DNA of 64,000 nt, from the NCBI RefSeq assembly GCF_004167675.1, contig NZ_SEZQ01000017.1; one strand, 5' to 3'. The position numbers and the translations under genes were made by a program. Positions 1 through 8,641 of this stretch are shown here, piece after piece. Every line of letters begins with the position of its first letter. Position 1 is the first letter of the stretch. This DNA is from Aliivibrio finisterrensis_A (lineage in GTDB: Bacteria; Pseudomonadota; Gammaproteobacteria; Enterobacterales; Vibrionaceae). Under the pieces are notes generated by a model. The model saw nothing but the letters and a program-made list of their open reading frames with translations, did not search any database and was not told the DNA's origin.

Positions 1-120
1 TTACTCACCCGTCCGCCGCTCGTCAGCAAATTAGCAAGCTAATTTCTGTTACCGCTCGACTTGCATGTGTTAGGCCTGCCGCCAGCGTTCAATCTGAGCC
101 ATGATCAAACTCTTCAATTA
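1..120 (-). rRNA. rrs: 16S ribosomal RNA, 5' end (partial)
   Basis: The reverse complement of the first 120 bases is the 5' end of a bacterial 16S rRNA. It contains the universal 5' primer site (GAGTTTGATCATGGCTCAG) just inside the mature end at about position 120. The rest of the gene lies beyond the left edge. It is read leftwards from the promoters at 350-494. This is direct sequence recognition. The exact mature end was set by analogy with E. coli and could be off by one or two bases. Confidence 0.97.
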
Positions 121-349
121 AAGTTTTTTGGTTTGCTTCAGCAGAAACAAAACCGGCTCAATGATTAATACTGATTGTTACATAAAAGTAATTTTGTGTA
201 GTCACTCAGTTCATTGATTATTTTTATTTGCTTTCGCAAATAGTGATTATCAACTCACAAGTGCCCACACAGATTAATAGGTTTCAAATTGTTAAAGAGC
301 TTTTCTTCTACTTTCAAAGCGTTTCTGCTTTTCTGTGAAGAGGATGGTC
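121..349 (-). promoter_or_regulatory. rRNA operon leader with boxA antitermination site
   Basis: This is the transcribed leader of the rRNA operon. On the minus strand GCTCTTTAACAA at 289-300 matches boxA of E. coli rRNA leaders, where the Nus factors load to prevent early termination. It is followed by the TGTGTGGGCACT block that is also present in E. coli leaders, and then by the spacer up to the 16S 5' end. No protein is encoded here. An 82-codon open frame running rightwards from 289 is an accident of this leader. Confidence 0.85.
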
Positions 350-377
350 ATTTTATCCATTTAAGCTTCAGTGTCAA
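350..377 (-). promoter_or_regulatory. rRNA operon promoter P2
   Basis: On the minus strand there is a -35 box TTGACA (372-377), a 16-bp spacer and a -10 box TAAAAT (350-355). It lies about 115 bp downstream of the stronger P1 promoter, the tandem arrangement known from rRNA operons. Assignment is by sequence match only. Confidence 0.75.
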
Positions 378-466
378 GCACTTATTTGAAACTAAACTTT
401 CAACCATCATCCTGAACCAGATTGCTAACCCCTTATGGGACGGGCTCTCCGTGTCAGTGAGGTCGC

Positions 467-494
467 ATTATAGAGAGTTCGATCACATTAGCAA
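467..494 (-). promoter_or_regulatory. rRNA operon promoter P1 with A/T-rich UP element and GC-rich discriminator
   Basis: On the minus strand TTGCTA (489-494), a 16-bp spacer and a perfect TATAAT (467-472) are followed by GCGACC. That is the G/C-rich discriminator typical of promoters under stringent control. Upstream, 495-525 is an A/T-rich tract of the UP-element kind. Divergent transcription of yrdA starts just to the right. Confidence 0.85.
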
Positions 495-616
495 GGGCTT
501 TTTTAATAATATTCCAATTTTATGTTTTTATGGTTAAAGTCCATACAATTCAGTGTTAAATTAGCCTTAAAGACGCATTATATTAACAGTTAGTTATCAT
601 TTTAAGGGCATATAAT

Positions 617-1159
617 ATGAATTCTCCATTACGAAGCTATAAATCTACCTTTCCTACTATTGGATCAAATACCTATATAGATATTTCATGTGTTCTAATT
701 GGGGATATCACTATCGGTCAAAACTCTAGTGTTTGGCCTTTGGTTGTGGCTAGAGGTGATGTAAATAGTATCTCTATCGGCGATAGATCTAATATTCAAG
801 ACGGTTCAGTTCTGCACGTTACGCATAAAAATACAGAAAACCCAAAAGGAGCCCCATTACTTATTGGTAATGATGTCACTATTGGCCATAAAGTCATGCT
901 GCATGGTTGCGTAATTGAAGATCGAGTTCTTGTTGGAATGGGAAGCATTATTCTAGACAACGCTTATATTGAAGCAGATGTAATGATTGGCGCTGGTAGT
1001 TTGGTTCCACCAAATAAACGACTGGAAAGTGGCTACCTTTATATAGGTAGCCCAGTTAAGCAAGTTCGCCCTCTATCTATAGAAGAAATAGCATCACTTA
1101 AAAAATCAGCATCAAATTACGTTGCATTTAAAAACGACTACATAGAAGAAACTAGCTGA
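617..1159 (+). CDS. yrdA: Gamma-class carbonic anhydrase-like protein YrdA
   Basis: A 180-residue left-handed beta-helix protein of the gamma carbonic anhydrase / ferripyochelin-binding family. Hexapeptide repeats run through most of the chain. The histidines that would bind metal between trimer subunits are visible as H67 in LHVTH and as H91 and H96 in IGHKVMLHG. A ribosome site (AAGGG) precedes the ATG. It converges on yrdB, overlapping its 3' end by 8 bp. E. coli has yrdA beside yrdB, aroE and tsaC in the same way. Whether it hydrates CO2 is not known; the name reflects the family. Confidence 0.9.
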   Translation: MNSPLRSYKSTFPTIGSNTYIDISCVLIGDITIGQNSSVWPLVVARGDVNSISIGDRSNIQDGSVLHVTHKNTENPKGAPLLIGNDVTIGHKVMLHGCVIEDRVLVGMGSIILDNAYIEADVMIGAGSLVPPNKRLESGYLYIGSPVKQVRPLSIEEIASLKKSASNYVAFKNDYIEETS

Positions 1160-1415
1160 TTTCAATTTCTCCTGAAGCATTGAACTCTTCATCTTCGATC
1201 AATGCTTCAGCTGTGTCTTCAATATCAAAACGCAAGTGATTAAAAATCTCACAGGCTTTCTCTTGACTGCAAACAGGTTCTCCGCTTTCTTCTTCAAGCC
1301 ATGAGAATGAAACCAAGCAATTAATTAAGCTTCCCATTTGTTGTGCTGAAAAACGCACACACTGGTTATCCAGATCTACGGTTAAATCATCTGAAAATAG
1401 AATCGATTGATTCAT
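1152..1415 (-). CDS. yrdB: DUF1488 family protein YrdB
   Basis: An acidic 87-residue protein of unknown function resembling E. coli YrdB. The reading frame is open further upstream, but the start at MNQSILFS is chosen because its ATG shares one base with the aroE stop codon (TAATG), a classical translationally coupled junction. The longer version would read into aroE and begin with an unrelated basic stretch. No signal peptide or membrane segment is visible. It is probably co-transcribed with aroE. Confidence 0.85.
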   Translation of the reverse strand: MNQSILFSDDLTVDLDNQCVRFSAQQMGSLINCLVSFSWLEEESGEPVCSQEKACEIFNHLRFDIEDTAEALIEDEEFNASGEIEIS

Positions 1416-2236
1416 TACATACCTTCTAAGTTTTTTCGTAATTCGCGTAAAATTTGTTTGCTGCCTGGACGTAGCCCTCTCCACACGGTAAAACTTTCTG
1501 CAGCTTGACCAACTAACATACCTAACCCATCATAAGCTTGGTAAGCATCGTTTTCTAATGCCCATTGGTTAAAGATAGTTTTTCCTGAACCATACATCAT
1601 GTCATAGCTAATCGCACCACCAGAGAATATAACAGGATCTATTTGAGGAAGCTCTCCAGATAAACTTGCCGATGTTGAATTAATAATGACATCAAAACTC
1701 TTATTAATGTCACTCATCTCTTTTGCTTCGATCCTTCCATAAGAAGAAAACAACCCTGCAAGTTGTTTTGCTTTTTCATAAGTTCGATTAACAAGCGTAA
1801 TAGAAGCAGGGTTTTGCTTTAATAAAGGAAGAATGACACCACGAGCTGCGCCACCAGCACCAATTAATAAAATGTGTTTATCTTCTAAAGGTACTTGGTA
1901 CTGCAATAAATCTTGAACTAACCCTTCGCCATCTGTGTTATCACCTAAAATAATGCCATCATCCAATTTTTTAAGTGTATTTACGGCTCCTGCTAGTTTT
2001 GCTCTTTCGGTTAATTGATCGACAAACTGAAATGCTTCTTCTTTAAAAGGGACCGTTACATTACAGCCTTTTCCTTGTTGAGAAAAAAACGCGGTCACTG
2101 ACTCAACAAAACCATTTATGGGTGCTTCAATTGCTGAATATTCTAAATTCTGCATTGTTTGACGAGCAAATAAGGTATGAATAAAAGGTGATTTACTGTG
2201 TTTAACCGGGTTACCAAAAACGGCATACTTATCCAT
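1415..2236 (-). CDS. aroE: Shikimate dehydrogenase (NADP+)
   Basis: A 273-residue enzyme that reduces 3-dehydroshikimate to shikimate in aromatic amino acid synthesis. The substrate-binding motif near the N-terminus contains SKSP. The catalytic pair is K65 (in TVPFKEE) and D102 (in GDNTDGEG), and the nucleotide-binding loop GAGGAA lies at 126-131. Length matches the family. It lies downstream of tsaC and is coupled by a 1-base overlap to yrdB, the same order as in E. coli. Confidence 0.97.
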   Translation of the reverse strand: MDKYAVFGNPVKHSKSPFIHTLFARQTMQNLEYSAIEAPINGFVESVTAFFSQQGKGCNVTVPFKEEAFQFVDQLTERAKLAGAVNTLKKLDDGIILGDNTDGEGLVQDLLQYQVPLEDKHILLIGAGGAARGVILPLLKQNPASITLVNRTYEKAKQLAGLFSSYGRIEAKEMSDINKSFDVIINSTSASLSGELPQIDPVIFSGGAISYDMMYGSGKTIFNQWALENDAYQAYDGLGMLVGQAAESFTVWRGLRPGSKQILRELRKNLEGM

Positions 2237-2307
2237 GTGAAAATATTCCCTGCAATGAAAGCGCTAAATGATGTTAGTAACCTTACCTTAAACCTATCAT
2301 TGATGCA

Positions 2308-2865
2308 TTAACCCTGGCGTAGCGTATTACCTGTTTTCGCATCACGAATTTCGGTTGGTTGAGTGCGATTACCTACTTCTCCTTGAAAAATTACCACACC
2401 TGTATTTCCTAGTTGAGCTTCAACTTCGGCAACACTTCGACAAGGTTCTAACCCTGAAAGGTTAGCACTGGTTGAAGTAATGGGTTTACCAAATGCATTA
2501 CAAATAGCTTTCACTTGAGGATGACCCGTTACTCTGACAGCAATACTATTAAACTGCCCAGTAACTAAAGATAATGTGGTTTCTTTAACAGGAACAATCC
2601 AAGTGACTGGACCAGGCCATGACGCTTTAATGGCATTAACTTGATCTTCTGTTAATTCTTCCAAATCAATATAAGGTAATAGTTGTTCAATAGATGCTGA
2701 AATTAAGATTAACCCTTTTTCTTTTGGTCTCTGTTTTACATCTAACAATTTTAGTAAGGCTTGCTCATTATCTGGATCACAACCAACACCAAAAACACCT
2801 TCGGTCGGATAAGCGATAACATTCCCTATGTTCAAGGCCTCTACGACTTGATTTAGATTTTTCAC
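2308..2865 (-). CDS. tsaC: Threonylcarbamoyl-AMP synthase
   Basis: A 185-residue YrdC/Sua5-family protein (formerly RimN). It makes threonylcarbamoyl-AMP from threonine, bicarbonate and ATP for the t6A37 modification of ANN-decoding tRNAs. The family signature is clear in AYPTEGVFGVGCDPDN near residue 20 and in TSTSANLSG near residue 130. It diverges from purE across a short regulatory region and precedes aroE with a gap of about 70 bp. Confidence 0.95.
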   Translation of the reverse strand: MKNLNQVVEALNIGNVIAYPTEGVFGVGCDPDNEQALLKLLDVKQRPKEKGLILISASIEQLLPYIDLEELTEDQVNAIKASWPGPVTWIVPVKETTLSLVTGQFNSIAVRVTGHPQVKAICNAFGKPITSTSANLSGLEPCRSVAEVEAQLGNTGVVIFQGEVGNRTQPTEIRDAKTGNTLRQG

Positions 2866-2978
2866 ATTAATACCACTCTCTTCTATATATTGTATCTATT
2901 CTATTGATCTACTCAAATCACACAACCGCTTTCCTTTTTTGAATTGTCATCAATCATTAATAAGTTGAGCATTTCCTT

Positions 2979-3016
2979 ACGCAAACGTTTTCCTTAATAA
3001 AAAATAACCGTATAAT
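2979..3016 (+). promoter_or_regulatory. purEK promoter with PurR operator
   Basis: ACGCAAACGTTTTCCT at 2979-2994 matches the PurR operator consensus (ACGCAAACGTTTNCNT) at every defined position. A perfect TATAAT lies at 3011-3016, and the operator covers the expected -35 position 16-17 bp upstream of it. Bound PurR would therefore block RNA polymerase, as known for the E. coli purEK operon. The transcription start is inferred to be near 3023. Confidence 0.88.
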
Positions 3017-3064
3017 GCAGATAACTTTTCTATATTGCCAATATCTTTATTTAAGGAGTTCACA

Positions 3065-3550
3065 ATGAAAGTCGGTATTATCATGGGTTCAAAATCAGAC
3101 TGGCCAACAATGAAACTAGCCGCTGAGATGCTTGACCGCTTTAATGTGCCTTATGAGACAAAAGTGGTTTCTGCACACAGAACTCCTCAATTACTTGCCG
3201 ATTATGCAACTCAAGCAAAAGATCGTGGTATTAAAGTAATTATCGCTGGAGCAGGCGGCGCTGCACACCTTCCTGGAATGGCCGCTGCATTCACAAGCGT
3301 TCCGGTTTTAGGTGTTCCAGTACAATCTCGCGCACTTAAAGGAATGGATTCATTGCTTTCAATTGTGCAAATGCCAAAAGGTATTGCTGTTGGTACGCTT
3401 GCGATAGGTGAGGCGGGAGCTGCTAATGCGGGTATTCTTGCTGCTCAAATCATTGGCACATCAAACGAAGAAGTAATGGCTGCGGTTGAAGCTTTCCGTA
3501 AAGAACAAACTGAAATGGTGTTAGAGAACCCAGATCCATCAGAGGATTAA
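3065..3550 (+). CDS. purE: N5-carboxyaminoimidazole ribonucleotide mutase
   Basis: A 161-residue enzyme of purine synthesis that converts N5-CAIR to CAIR. The start at MKVGIIMGSKSDW is used because AAGGAG lies 7 bases upstream. The frame is open upstream but has no ribosome site there. The family signatures GSKSDW and SAHRTP (around residue 42) and the GAGGAAHLPGM loop are present. purK follows after 2 bp, so the two are translationally linked and share PurR control. Confidence 0.97.
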   Translation: MKVGIIMGSKSDWPTMKLAAEMLDRFNVPYETKVVSAHRTPQLLADYATQAKDRGIKVIIAGAGGAAHLPGMAAAFTSVPVLGVPVQSRALKGMDSLLSIVQMPKGIAVGTLAIGEAGAANAGILAAQIIGTSNEEVMAAVEAFRKEQTEMVLENPDPSED

Positions 3551-3552
3551 TC

Positions 3553-4665
3553 ATGAATGTTCTTATTTTAGGTTCAGGCCAATTAGCTCGAATGATGTCT
3601 TTAGCTAGTGCTCCATTGAATATTGATGTGATCGCTTATGATGTTAATAGCCAACAAATTGTACATCCATTAACTCAACAGCCAATTGATTTATCATTAG
3701 AGCAAGCGATAAACAATGTTGATGTAATTACCGCTGAGTTTGAACATATTCCTCATCACATTCTAGATATTTGCAGTATTAGTGGAAAATTCCAACCAAC
3801 GCCTGATGCAATAAAGGCGGGGGGAGATCGTCGTCTTGAGAAAAAGTTATTAGACAATGCTCATGTTGCAAACGCCAAATACCATATCATCAATACCAAA
3901 CAAGACTTTCTTAATGCTATCGATACTGTAGGGATCCCTATGGTTTTGAAAAGTGCCTTAGGTGGTTATGATGGAAAGGGGCAATGGCGATTAAAAGATC
4001 TATCTCAAGTTGATTCTATTTGGGAAGAAATGGATGGGCTAATCCAAAACTCTCCAGATCAAGCCATGGTTGCCGAACAATTTATTCCATTTAACCGTGA
4101 AGTTTCACTTATTGGCGCTCGTAATAAAAACGGTCAAATGGTGACTTACCCACTGACTGAAAATGTTCATGTCGATGGAGTTCTGGCTTTATCAACCGCA
4201 TTAGAAGGCACCAGTGAGTTACAAGAACAAGCCGATCGCATGTTTACCGCTATCGCAGATGAGCTTAATTATATCGGAGTGCTTGCTATTGAGTTTTTTG
4301 ATGTAGACGGAACGTTACTTGTAAATGAAATCGCGCCACGAGTTCATAACTCTGGACATTGGACTCAGCAAGGTACTGATGTTTGCCAATTTGAAATGCA
4401 CATTCGAGCAGTATGCAACTTACCATTAACAGGTAATGAATTACTTCGCTCAACAGCGATGATTAATATTTTAGGTGAAGATAGCTTACCAGATGAAATA
4501 TTAACAATACCGAATTGTCATATTCATTGGTATGGAAAAGAGAAGCAAGCGGGTAGAAAAATGGGACATATTAACGTGTGTGCCGACTCTCCTGAAATGC
4601 TACAAAAAGAGCTTTCTAAACTTGCGAATATTTTAGATAAACAAGCCTTTAAAGCTCTTTCTTAA
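3553..4665 (+). CDS. purK: N5-carboxyaminoimidazole ribonucleotide synthase
   Basis: A 370-residue ATP-grasp enzyme that carboxylates aminoimidazole ribonucleotide with ATP and bicarbonate. It feeds the PurE mutase encoded just upstream. An N-terminal nucleotide-binding loop (GSGQLARM) is followed by the ATP-grasp domain, with VLKSALGGYDGKGQ near residue 130 and VNEIAPRVHNSGHWT near residue 265. It starts 2 bp after the purE stop. A convergent hairpin terminator follows. Confidence 0.97.
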   Translation: MNVLILGSGQLARMMSLASAPLNIDVIAYDVNSQQIVHPLTQQPIDLSLEQAINNVDVITAEFEHIPHHILDICSISGKFQPTPDAIKAGGDRRLEKKLLDNAHVANAKYHIINTKQDFLNAIDTVGIPMVLKSALGGYDGKGQWRLKDLSQVDSIWEEMDGLIQNSPDQAMVAEQFIPFNREVSLIGARNKNGQMVTYPLTENVHVDGVLALSTALEGTSELQEQADRMFTAIADELNYIGVLAIEFFDVDGTLLVNEIAPRVHNSGHWTQQGTDVCQFEMHIRAVCNLPLTGNELLRSTAMINILGEDSLPDEILTIPNCHIHWYGKEKQAGRKMGHINVCADSPEMLQKELSKLANILDKQAFKALS

Positions 4666-4677
4666 ATCTTAGGTATG

Positions 4678-4706
4678 AGTAACTTAATACTAGTGATTAA
4701 GTTACT
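4678..4706. terminator. Convergent hairpin between purK and yrdD
   Basis: A perfect 11-bp inverted repeat (AGTAACTTAAT / ATTAAGTTACT) with a 7-base loop lies between the convergent genes. Its right arm overlaps the yrdD stop codon. There is no long T run, so termination strength is uncertain. Confidence 0.6.
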
Positions 4707-5271
4707 CTGCTTGGTTCTGAACTTCGGCACACTTTTTATCTGCGCAAATGAGTCGTACCCCTACTGCTGTTTCTTTTTTTAGCAGCAACTCAAAACCACA
4801 TTTTTGACAACACCCTTGTTTCGGCTCTAAATTGACAGCAAAACGACAGGCCGGATAAGCGTCACACGCATAAAATGATTTACCAAAACGTGACTGTTTT
4901 TCATGCAACAAGCCTTTTTTGCAACTCGGGCATTCAATCAACTCTTTTGGTTCTTCCTTTTTCTGCTCTAACGATTCAATGTGCGTACATATGGGATAAG
5001 TAGAACAACCGATAAACATTCCATATCGACCTTGCCTTAATACTAACTCATTTTCACACTCAGGACATGGGATCCCCAGCTCTTTAACTATATGACCATC
5101 ATTACTTTTTAATGGGCGAATATAGTCGCATTCAGGATAATTTTGGCACCCCAAAAATGGACCTCGTTTACCATAACGGATCATAAGTTCACCGCTACAT
5201 TCCGGACAACTTTGATGCTCTAGCGCGTGTTCGTGAGCTTGAAATAATTGCTTATCTATTTTCCCAGACAT
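4702..5271 (-). CDS. yrdD: Topoisomerase-type zinc finger protein YrdD
   Basis: A 189-residue protein made almost entirely of four zinc-ribbon modules of the topoisomerase I C-terminal type. The four Cys clusters begin near residues 22, 69, 113 and 154, with typical CPEC, GCQNYPEC, CPSC and ACDAYPAC patterns. No topoisomerase catalytic domain is present. Such proteins probably bind single-stranded nucleic acid; the partner is unknown. It is the last gene of the lysM-dprA-smg-yrdD set read leftwards. Confidence 0.88.
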   Translation of the reverse strand: MSGKIDKQLFQAHEHALEHQSCPECSGELMIRYGKRGPFLGCQNYPECDYIRPLKSNDGHIVKELGIPCPECENELVLRQGRYGMFIGCSTYPICTHIESLEQKKEEPKELIECPSCKKGLLHEKQSRFGKSFYACDAYPACRFAVNLEPKQGCCQKCGFELLLKKETAVGVRLICADKKCAEVQNQAE

Positions 5272-5280
5272 TCAAAAACC

Positions 5281-5754
5281 TTAATGCGTAATGCCTACAT
5301 CTGCAGTATAAAGCAGCTCTTCCATCTGCGTATAAGCACTCTCTTGACCTGGAACATTGAACAACACCATTAGCACGACCCATTTCAAATCGTCCAAAGA
5401 AAGATCCTCTGTTTCTAATGCCATTACCTGTTCGATGACCATTTCTCTCGTTTCACTTGTCAGAACTTTAATTTGCTCTAAAAAAAGTAAAAAACCACGA
5501 CAAGCAGTGTCAATTCCATCAATTTCTTGTTGTGTATACACGCGCATTGACGTTGATGTACTTGGTTCTATGTGCGTATAAGAATCCGATTCTTGTAGAC
5601 GAGCTAAGTCTTCTAACCAATCAAGTGCTTTATAAATAGCCTCTTGGTGAAAGCCTGCTTTTAATAATTCTTCTTCAAGTTTTTCTTGTTCTACGTTTAG
5701 TTCAACATCACTATGGATATATGTTTCAAATAGATACATAAGAACATCCATCAT
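5281..5754 (-). CDS. smg: Smg family protein (DUF494)
   Basis: A 157-residue acidic, mostly helical protein beginning MMDVLMYLFETY, nearly the same N-terminus as E. coli Smg. Its function is unknown. It sits between dprA (2 bp upstream) and yrdD (9 bp downstream), the conserved dprA-smg order of gammaproteobacteria. The tight spacing indicates one transcript. No signal peptide or metal-binding motif is visible. Confidence 0.92.
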   Translation of the reverse strand: MMDVLMYLFETYIHSDVELNVEQEKLEEELLKAGFHQEAIYKALDWLEDLARLQESDSYTHIEPSTSTSMRVYTQQEIDGIDTACRGFLLFLEQIKVLTSETREMVIEQVMALETEDLSLDDLKWVVLMVLFNVPGQESAYTQMEELLYTADVGITH

Positions 5755-5756
5755 GG

Positions 5757-6866
5757 CTAGCCCCTCCGCTTTTTAATGTAACCCCCTGGGACTGCAGCGA
5801 TGAAACCTTGCAACTCTAATTCAAGTAATTGCATCATGATTTCATGTACAGGCATCTGACACCGCTCTGCGATTATATCAACAGGCGTCGCCTCACTGCC
5901 TACGGTAGCGAACACTTCAGGAAATGGCAATTGTTCTGTGATAACTTCTTGATCGAATAAGGACGGTTGGTGAGATATTGCACACTCAGTTAAAGCCCCA
6001 ATTTCATCAAAAATATCTTCTGGAGATGAAACCAGTTTTGCTCCTGCTTTAATTAAGCTATTTGATCCTTGAGCCGTAGGGTTTTGAATCGACCCTGGAA
6101 GCGCAAAGACTTCTCGACCTTGTTCATTAGCATACCTTGCTGTAATCAGCGATCCTGAACGCTCAGCAGCTTCAACAACCAATACACCCGTCGAGAGTCC
6201 ACTAATGATCCTATTTCGCCTGGGGAAATTATCAGCTCTTGGTGGTGTGTCCGGTCTAAACTCAGAAACCAAGGCGCCATTTTCACTCACTCGCTGAGCC
6301 AAGGCTCGATGCTTAGCTGGGTATATCTTTTCTAGTCCAGAACCAAGAACAGCAATGGTTTTTCCTTTTGCCTCTATTGCACCATGATGTGCATACCCAT
6401 CCACACCTAACGCAAGACCACTGGTTACAACATAATTATGTTGAACAATTGAGCGAGCAAATTCTTTAGAGCAATCTAATCCTTCAAGACTGGCATTTCT
6501 ACTCCCAACTATCGCAACTTGTGGTTCAGACAAACACAACGCATCGCCCTTAACAAAAAGTACAGGAGGTGGAGCACTAATCTCAGACAACAACTTAGGG
6601 TATCTAGGGTCGGTTAATGGCAAGATAGTATGATCAGAACTCTTTGCTTGCCAAGTCAAACAGGTCTCAACTTGCTTATTCCCCATCTGTTTTAAATAAG
6701 TAATTTGAGATGAAGATAGGCCTAAAGCTTGTAACTGCTCATTATTGTATTGCAGAATATTTTCAACTGAATCGACACTGAGTAAACGAGACATTACCTT
6801 CCCACCTACTCTAGGACAAAAGCATAAAGTTAACCAAGCCGATAGATGATCTTCAGAAATGGGCAT
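5757..6866 (-). CDS. dprA: DNA-processing protein DprA (Smf)
   Basis: A 369-residue Rossmann-fold protein that loads RecA onto incoming single-stranded DNA during natural transformation. The DprA domain (about residues 80-290) shows GSRNAS, SGLALGVDGYAHHGA, VLGSGLEKIYP and the RRNRIISGLS block. A winged-helix-like C-terminal domain follows after residue 305. Family-typical length. comM, another transformation gene, lies at 20595-22121, so this strain carries at least two competence genes here. Confidence 0.96.
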   Translation of the reverse strand: MPISEDHLSAWLTLCFCPRVGGKVMSRLLSVDSVENILQYNNEQLQALGLSSSQITYLKQMGNKQVETCLTWQAKSSDHTILPLTDPRYPKLLSEISAPPPVLFVKGDALCLSEPQVAIVGSRNASLEGLDCSKEFARSIVQHNYVVTSGLALGVDGYAHHGAIEAKGKTIAVLGSGLEKIYPAKHRALAQRVSENGALVSEFRPDTPPRADNFPRRNRIISGLSTGVLVVEAAERSGSLITARYANEQGREVFALPGSIQNPTAQGSNSLIKAGAKLVSSPEDIFDEIGALTECAISHQPSLFDQEVITEQLPFPEVFATVGSEATPVDIIAERCQMPVHEIMMQLLELELQGFIAAVPGGYIKKRRG

Positions 6867-6874
6867 AACTTTAT

Positions 6875-7945
6875 TTATTCCTCATTAGGAGACACAGCTA
6901 TAACGCCTTTGTGTATTGGCATTTCACTTTTTGTGATGAGTGCTAAGCTGAATTTTTCATAAGGTCTAATAACGATTAACTCACCAATTTCAGTCTGGGG
7001 CAATTGAATACCTTTTTTCTTGGTGTCTTTATCCGCCTCATAGTAATACTCGCCTTTATTACCATTAACAATATTTCCTTTCTCTCTCAAAGAAAACATA
7101 CTTCCTTGTAATAAGCCGTCATTACTTCCTTTATCGATCACCGCGACTTGATTAACCGCTAAGTATTCTCCACCATCAATTGAACCTAATATGGATACAT
7201 CAATATCTATTGGTGCAGGCTGGGGATAAAAAGTTGTTGTTAATTCTGTTTTTATTTCATCAGAAGAAATAGGTAAAACCACATCGTTAATTGCAATTTC
7301 TTGCTGCTGTTTAATGATTTTTAACCCGCTCATTCCTTCATTTCTTTCAGCTAACTCTGCAACACCCACAAGACGAAGAGCATAAGATGAGGCTTTATCG
7401 TCCTTACGCGAAAACTCATTAACGACTCGGTATATGCCCCATTCTTTATGTGATAACTCGGCATCCACATACACTCTTTCACTCGCACTTAAAAATTTAC
7501 GACCGTCACTGGTTCCTAGCACTCTGTATGACGTTTCATAATTTATGTCGTCGATTAAACGATCGGACTGTAAATAAGGCACAACTAAACTCGTCGGTAA
7601 TGTAGGGACAGGCTCTTTCACTACCTTACGCACTTTAGGCGACAGTTTCTTAAGTGGCTTAACACTTAATACTGGGCTTCCATTATGCCAAGTTAACGTT
7701 AATTCATCCCCTGGGTAAATTAAGTGAGGATTATTTATACCAGGGTTAATTTTCCATAGTTTTGGCCAAAACCAAGGACTATCTAAGAATAACGCCGAAA
7801 TATCCCAGAGAGTATCCCCTTTCTTAACGGTATATTGCTCCGGATAATCTTGTTTTAAAACCAGTTTATCGTCACTTGATATTGATGGTGATGAAAATAA
7901 AATAGCGCTAATTAATGATGAAAAAATGAGTGTTTTTTTTAACAT
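6875..7945 (-). CDS. LysM peptidoglycan-binding domain protein
   Basis: A 356-residue exported protein. An N-terminal signal peptide (about residues 1-24) is followed by one LysM domain (about 37-85, YTVKKGDTLWDISALFL through YPGDELTL). The rest is a beta-rich region without a motif I recognise. LysM modules bind peptidoglycan, so it probably acts at the cell wall. LysM proteins of this kind commonly precede dprA and diverge from def in Vibrionaceae. The precise role is unknown. Confidence 0.85.
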   Translation of the reverse strand: MLKKTLIFSSLISAILFSSPSISSDDKLVLKQDYPEQYTVKKGDTLWDISALFLDSPWFWPKLWKINPGINNPHLIYPGDELTLTWHNGSPVLSVKPLKKLSPKVRKVVKEPVPTLPTSLVVPYLQSDRLIDDINYETSYRVLGTSDGRKFLSASERVYVDAELSHKEWGIYRVVNEFSRKDDKASSYALRLVGVAELAERNEGMSGLKIIKQQQEIAINDVVLPISSDEIKTELTTTFYPQPAPIDIDVSILGSIDGGEYLAVNQVAVIDKGSNDGLLQGSMFSLREKGNIVNGNKGEYYYEADKDTKKKGIQLPQTEIGELIVIRPYEKFSLALITKSEMPIHKGVIAVSPNEE

Positions 7946-8062
7946 GGTCCGCTTTCCTTGTCAGACATACCAACCGATGCTGTCATTTGCTCAATAAAAT
8001 GTCTAGAATTGGAGCTATTAGGTTTATGCCGTTTTCGGCGCAGTTCAACATTTAGAGTAATT

Positions 8063-8572
8063 ATGGCTTTATTAGAAGTTTTAACGTTTCCGGACGATCG
8101 TCTACGCACCGTAGCAAAACCGGTAGAAGCAGTAACACCTGAAATCCAAAAATTCATCGAGGACATGATTGAAACCATGTACGACGAAGAAGGTATTGGC
8201 CTTGCTGCTACGCAAGTTGATTTCCACCAACGTATTGTTGTGATCGATGTTTCTGACACTCGTGACGAACCAATGGTATTAATCAACCCTGTTATCACAC
8301 AAAAGAGTGGCGATGATGGCATTGAAGAAGGGTGTTTATCTGTTCCTGGCGCAAAAGGAATGGTTCCTCGTTCTGCTGAAGTATCAGTAACAGCTCTTGA
8401 TCGCGATGGTAAAGAATTTAGCTTTGATGCTGATGATTTATTAGCGATCTGTGTTCAACACGAATTAGACCATCTTGATGGCAAATTATTCGTTGATTAC
8501 TTATCGCCTCTAAAGCGTAAACGCATCAAAGAAAAACTAGAGAAGATTAAAAAATTCAACGCTAAAAACTAA
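8063..8572 (+). CDS. def: Peptide deformylase
   Basis: A 169-residue metalloenzyme that removes the formyl group from new polypeptides. All three motifs are present: GIGLAATQ (44-51), EGCLS (89-93, metal ligand C91) and HELDH (133-137, ligands H133 and H137, catalytic E134). The start at MALLEVLTFPDDRLR fits the family; the frame is open 35 codons upstream, but that part is unlike any deformylase. It diverges from lysM and precedes fmt, the enzyme of the opposite reaction. Confidence 0.97.
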   Translation: MALLEVLTFPDDRLRTVAKPVEAVTPEIQKFIEDMIETMYDEEGIGLAATQVDFHQRIVVIDVSDTRDEPMVLINPVITQKSGDDGIEEGCLSVPGAKGMVPRSAEVSVTALDRDGKEFSFDADDLLAICVQHELDHLDGKLFVDYLSPLKRKRIKEKLEKIKKFNAKN

Positions 8573-8586
8573 CCATCGTAAGCCTC

Positions 8587-8611
8587 AATAAGCAGTAAAT
8601 AACTGCTTATT
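8587..8611. other. Hairpin between def and fmt
   Basis: A perfect 10-bp inverted repeat (AATAAGCAGT / ACTGCTTATT) with a 5-base loop lies between the stop of def and the start of fmt. It lacks a T run, so it more likely stabilises or processes the mRNA than terminates it. This is inference from the sequence alone. Confidence 0.45.
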
Positions 8612-8641
8612 TGGGTTGATATTAGAGACTCCGAGGTCAAT

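Noticed and set aside
289..537. 82-codon open frame at the left edge
   Set aside because: It lies across the rRNA leader boxA and both rRNA promoters read on the other strand; composition and context do not support a protein.
7939..8322. 127-codon frame opposite def
   Set aside because: Complete overlap with the conserved deformylase gene on the other strand; a shadow frame.
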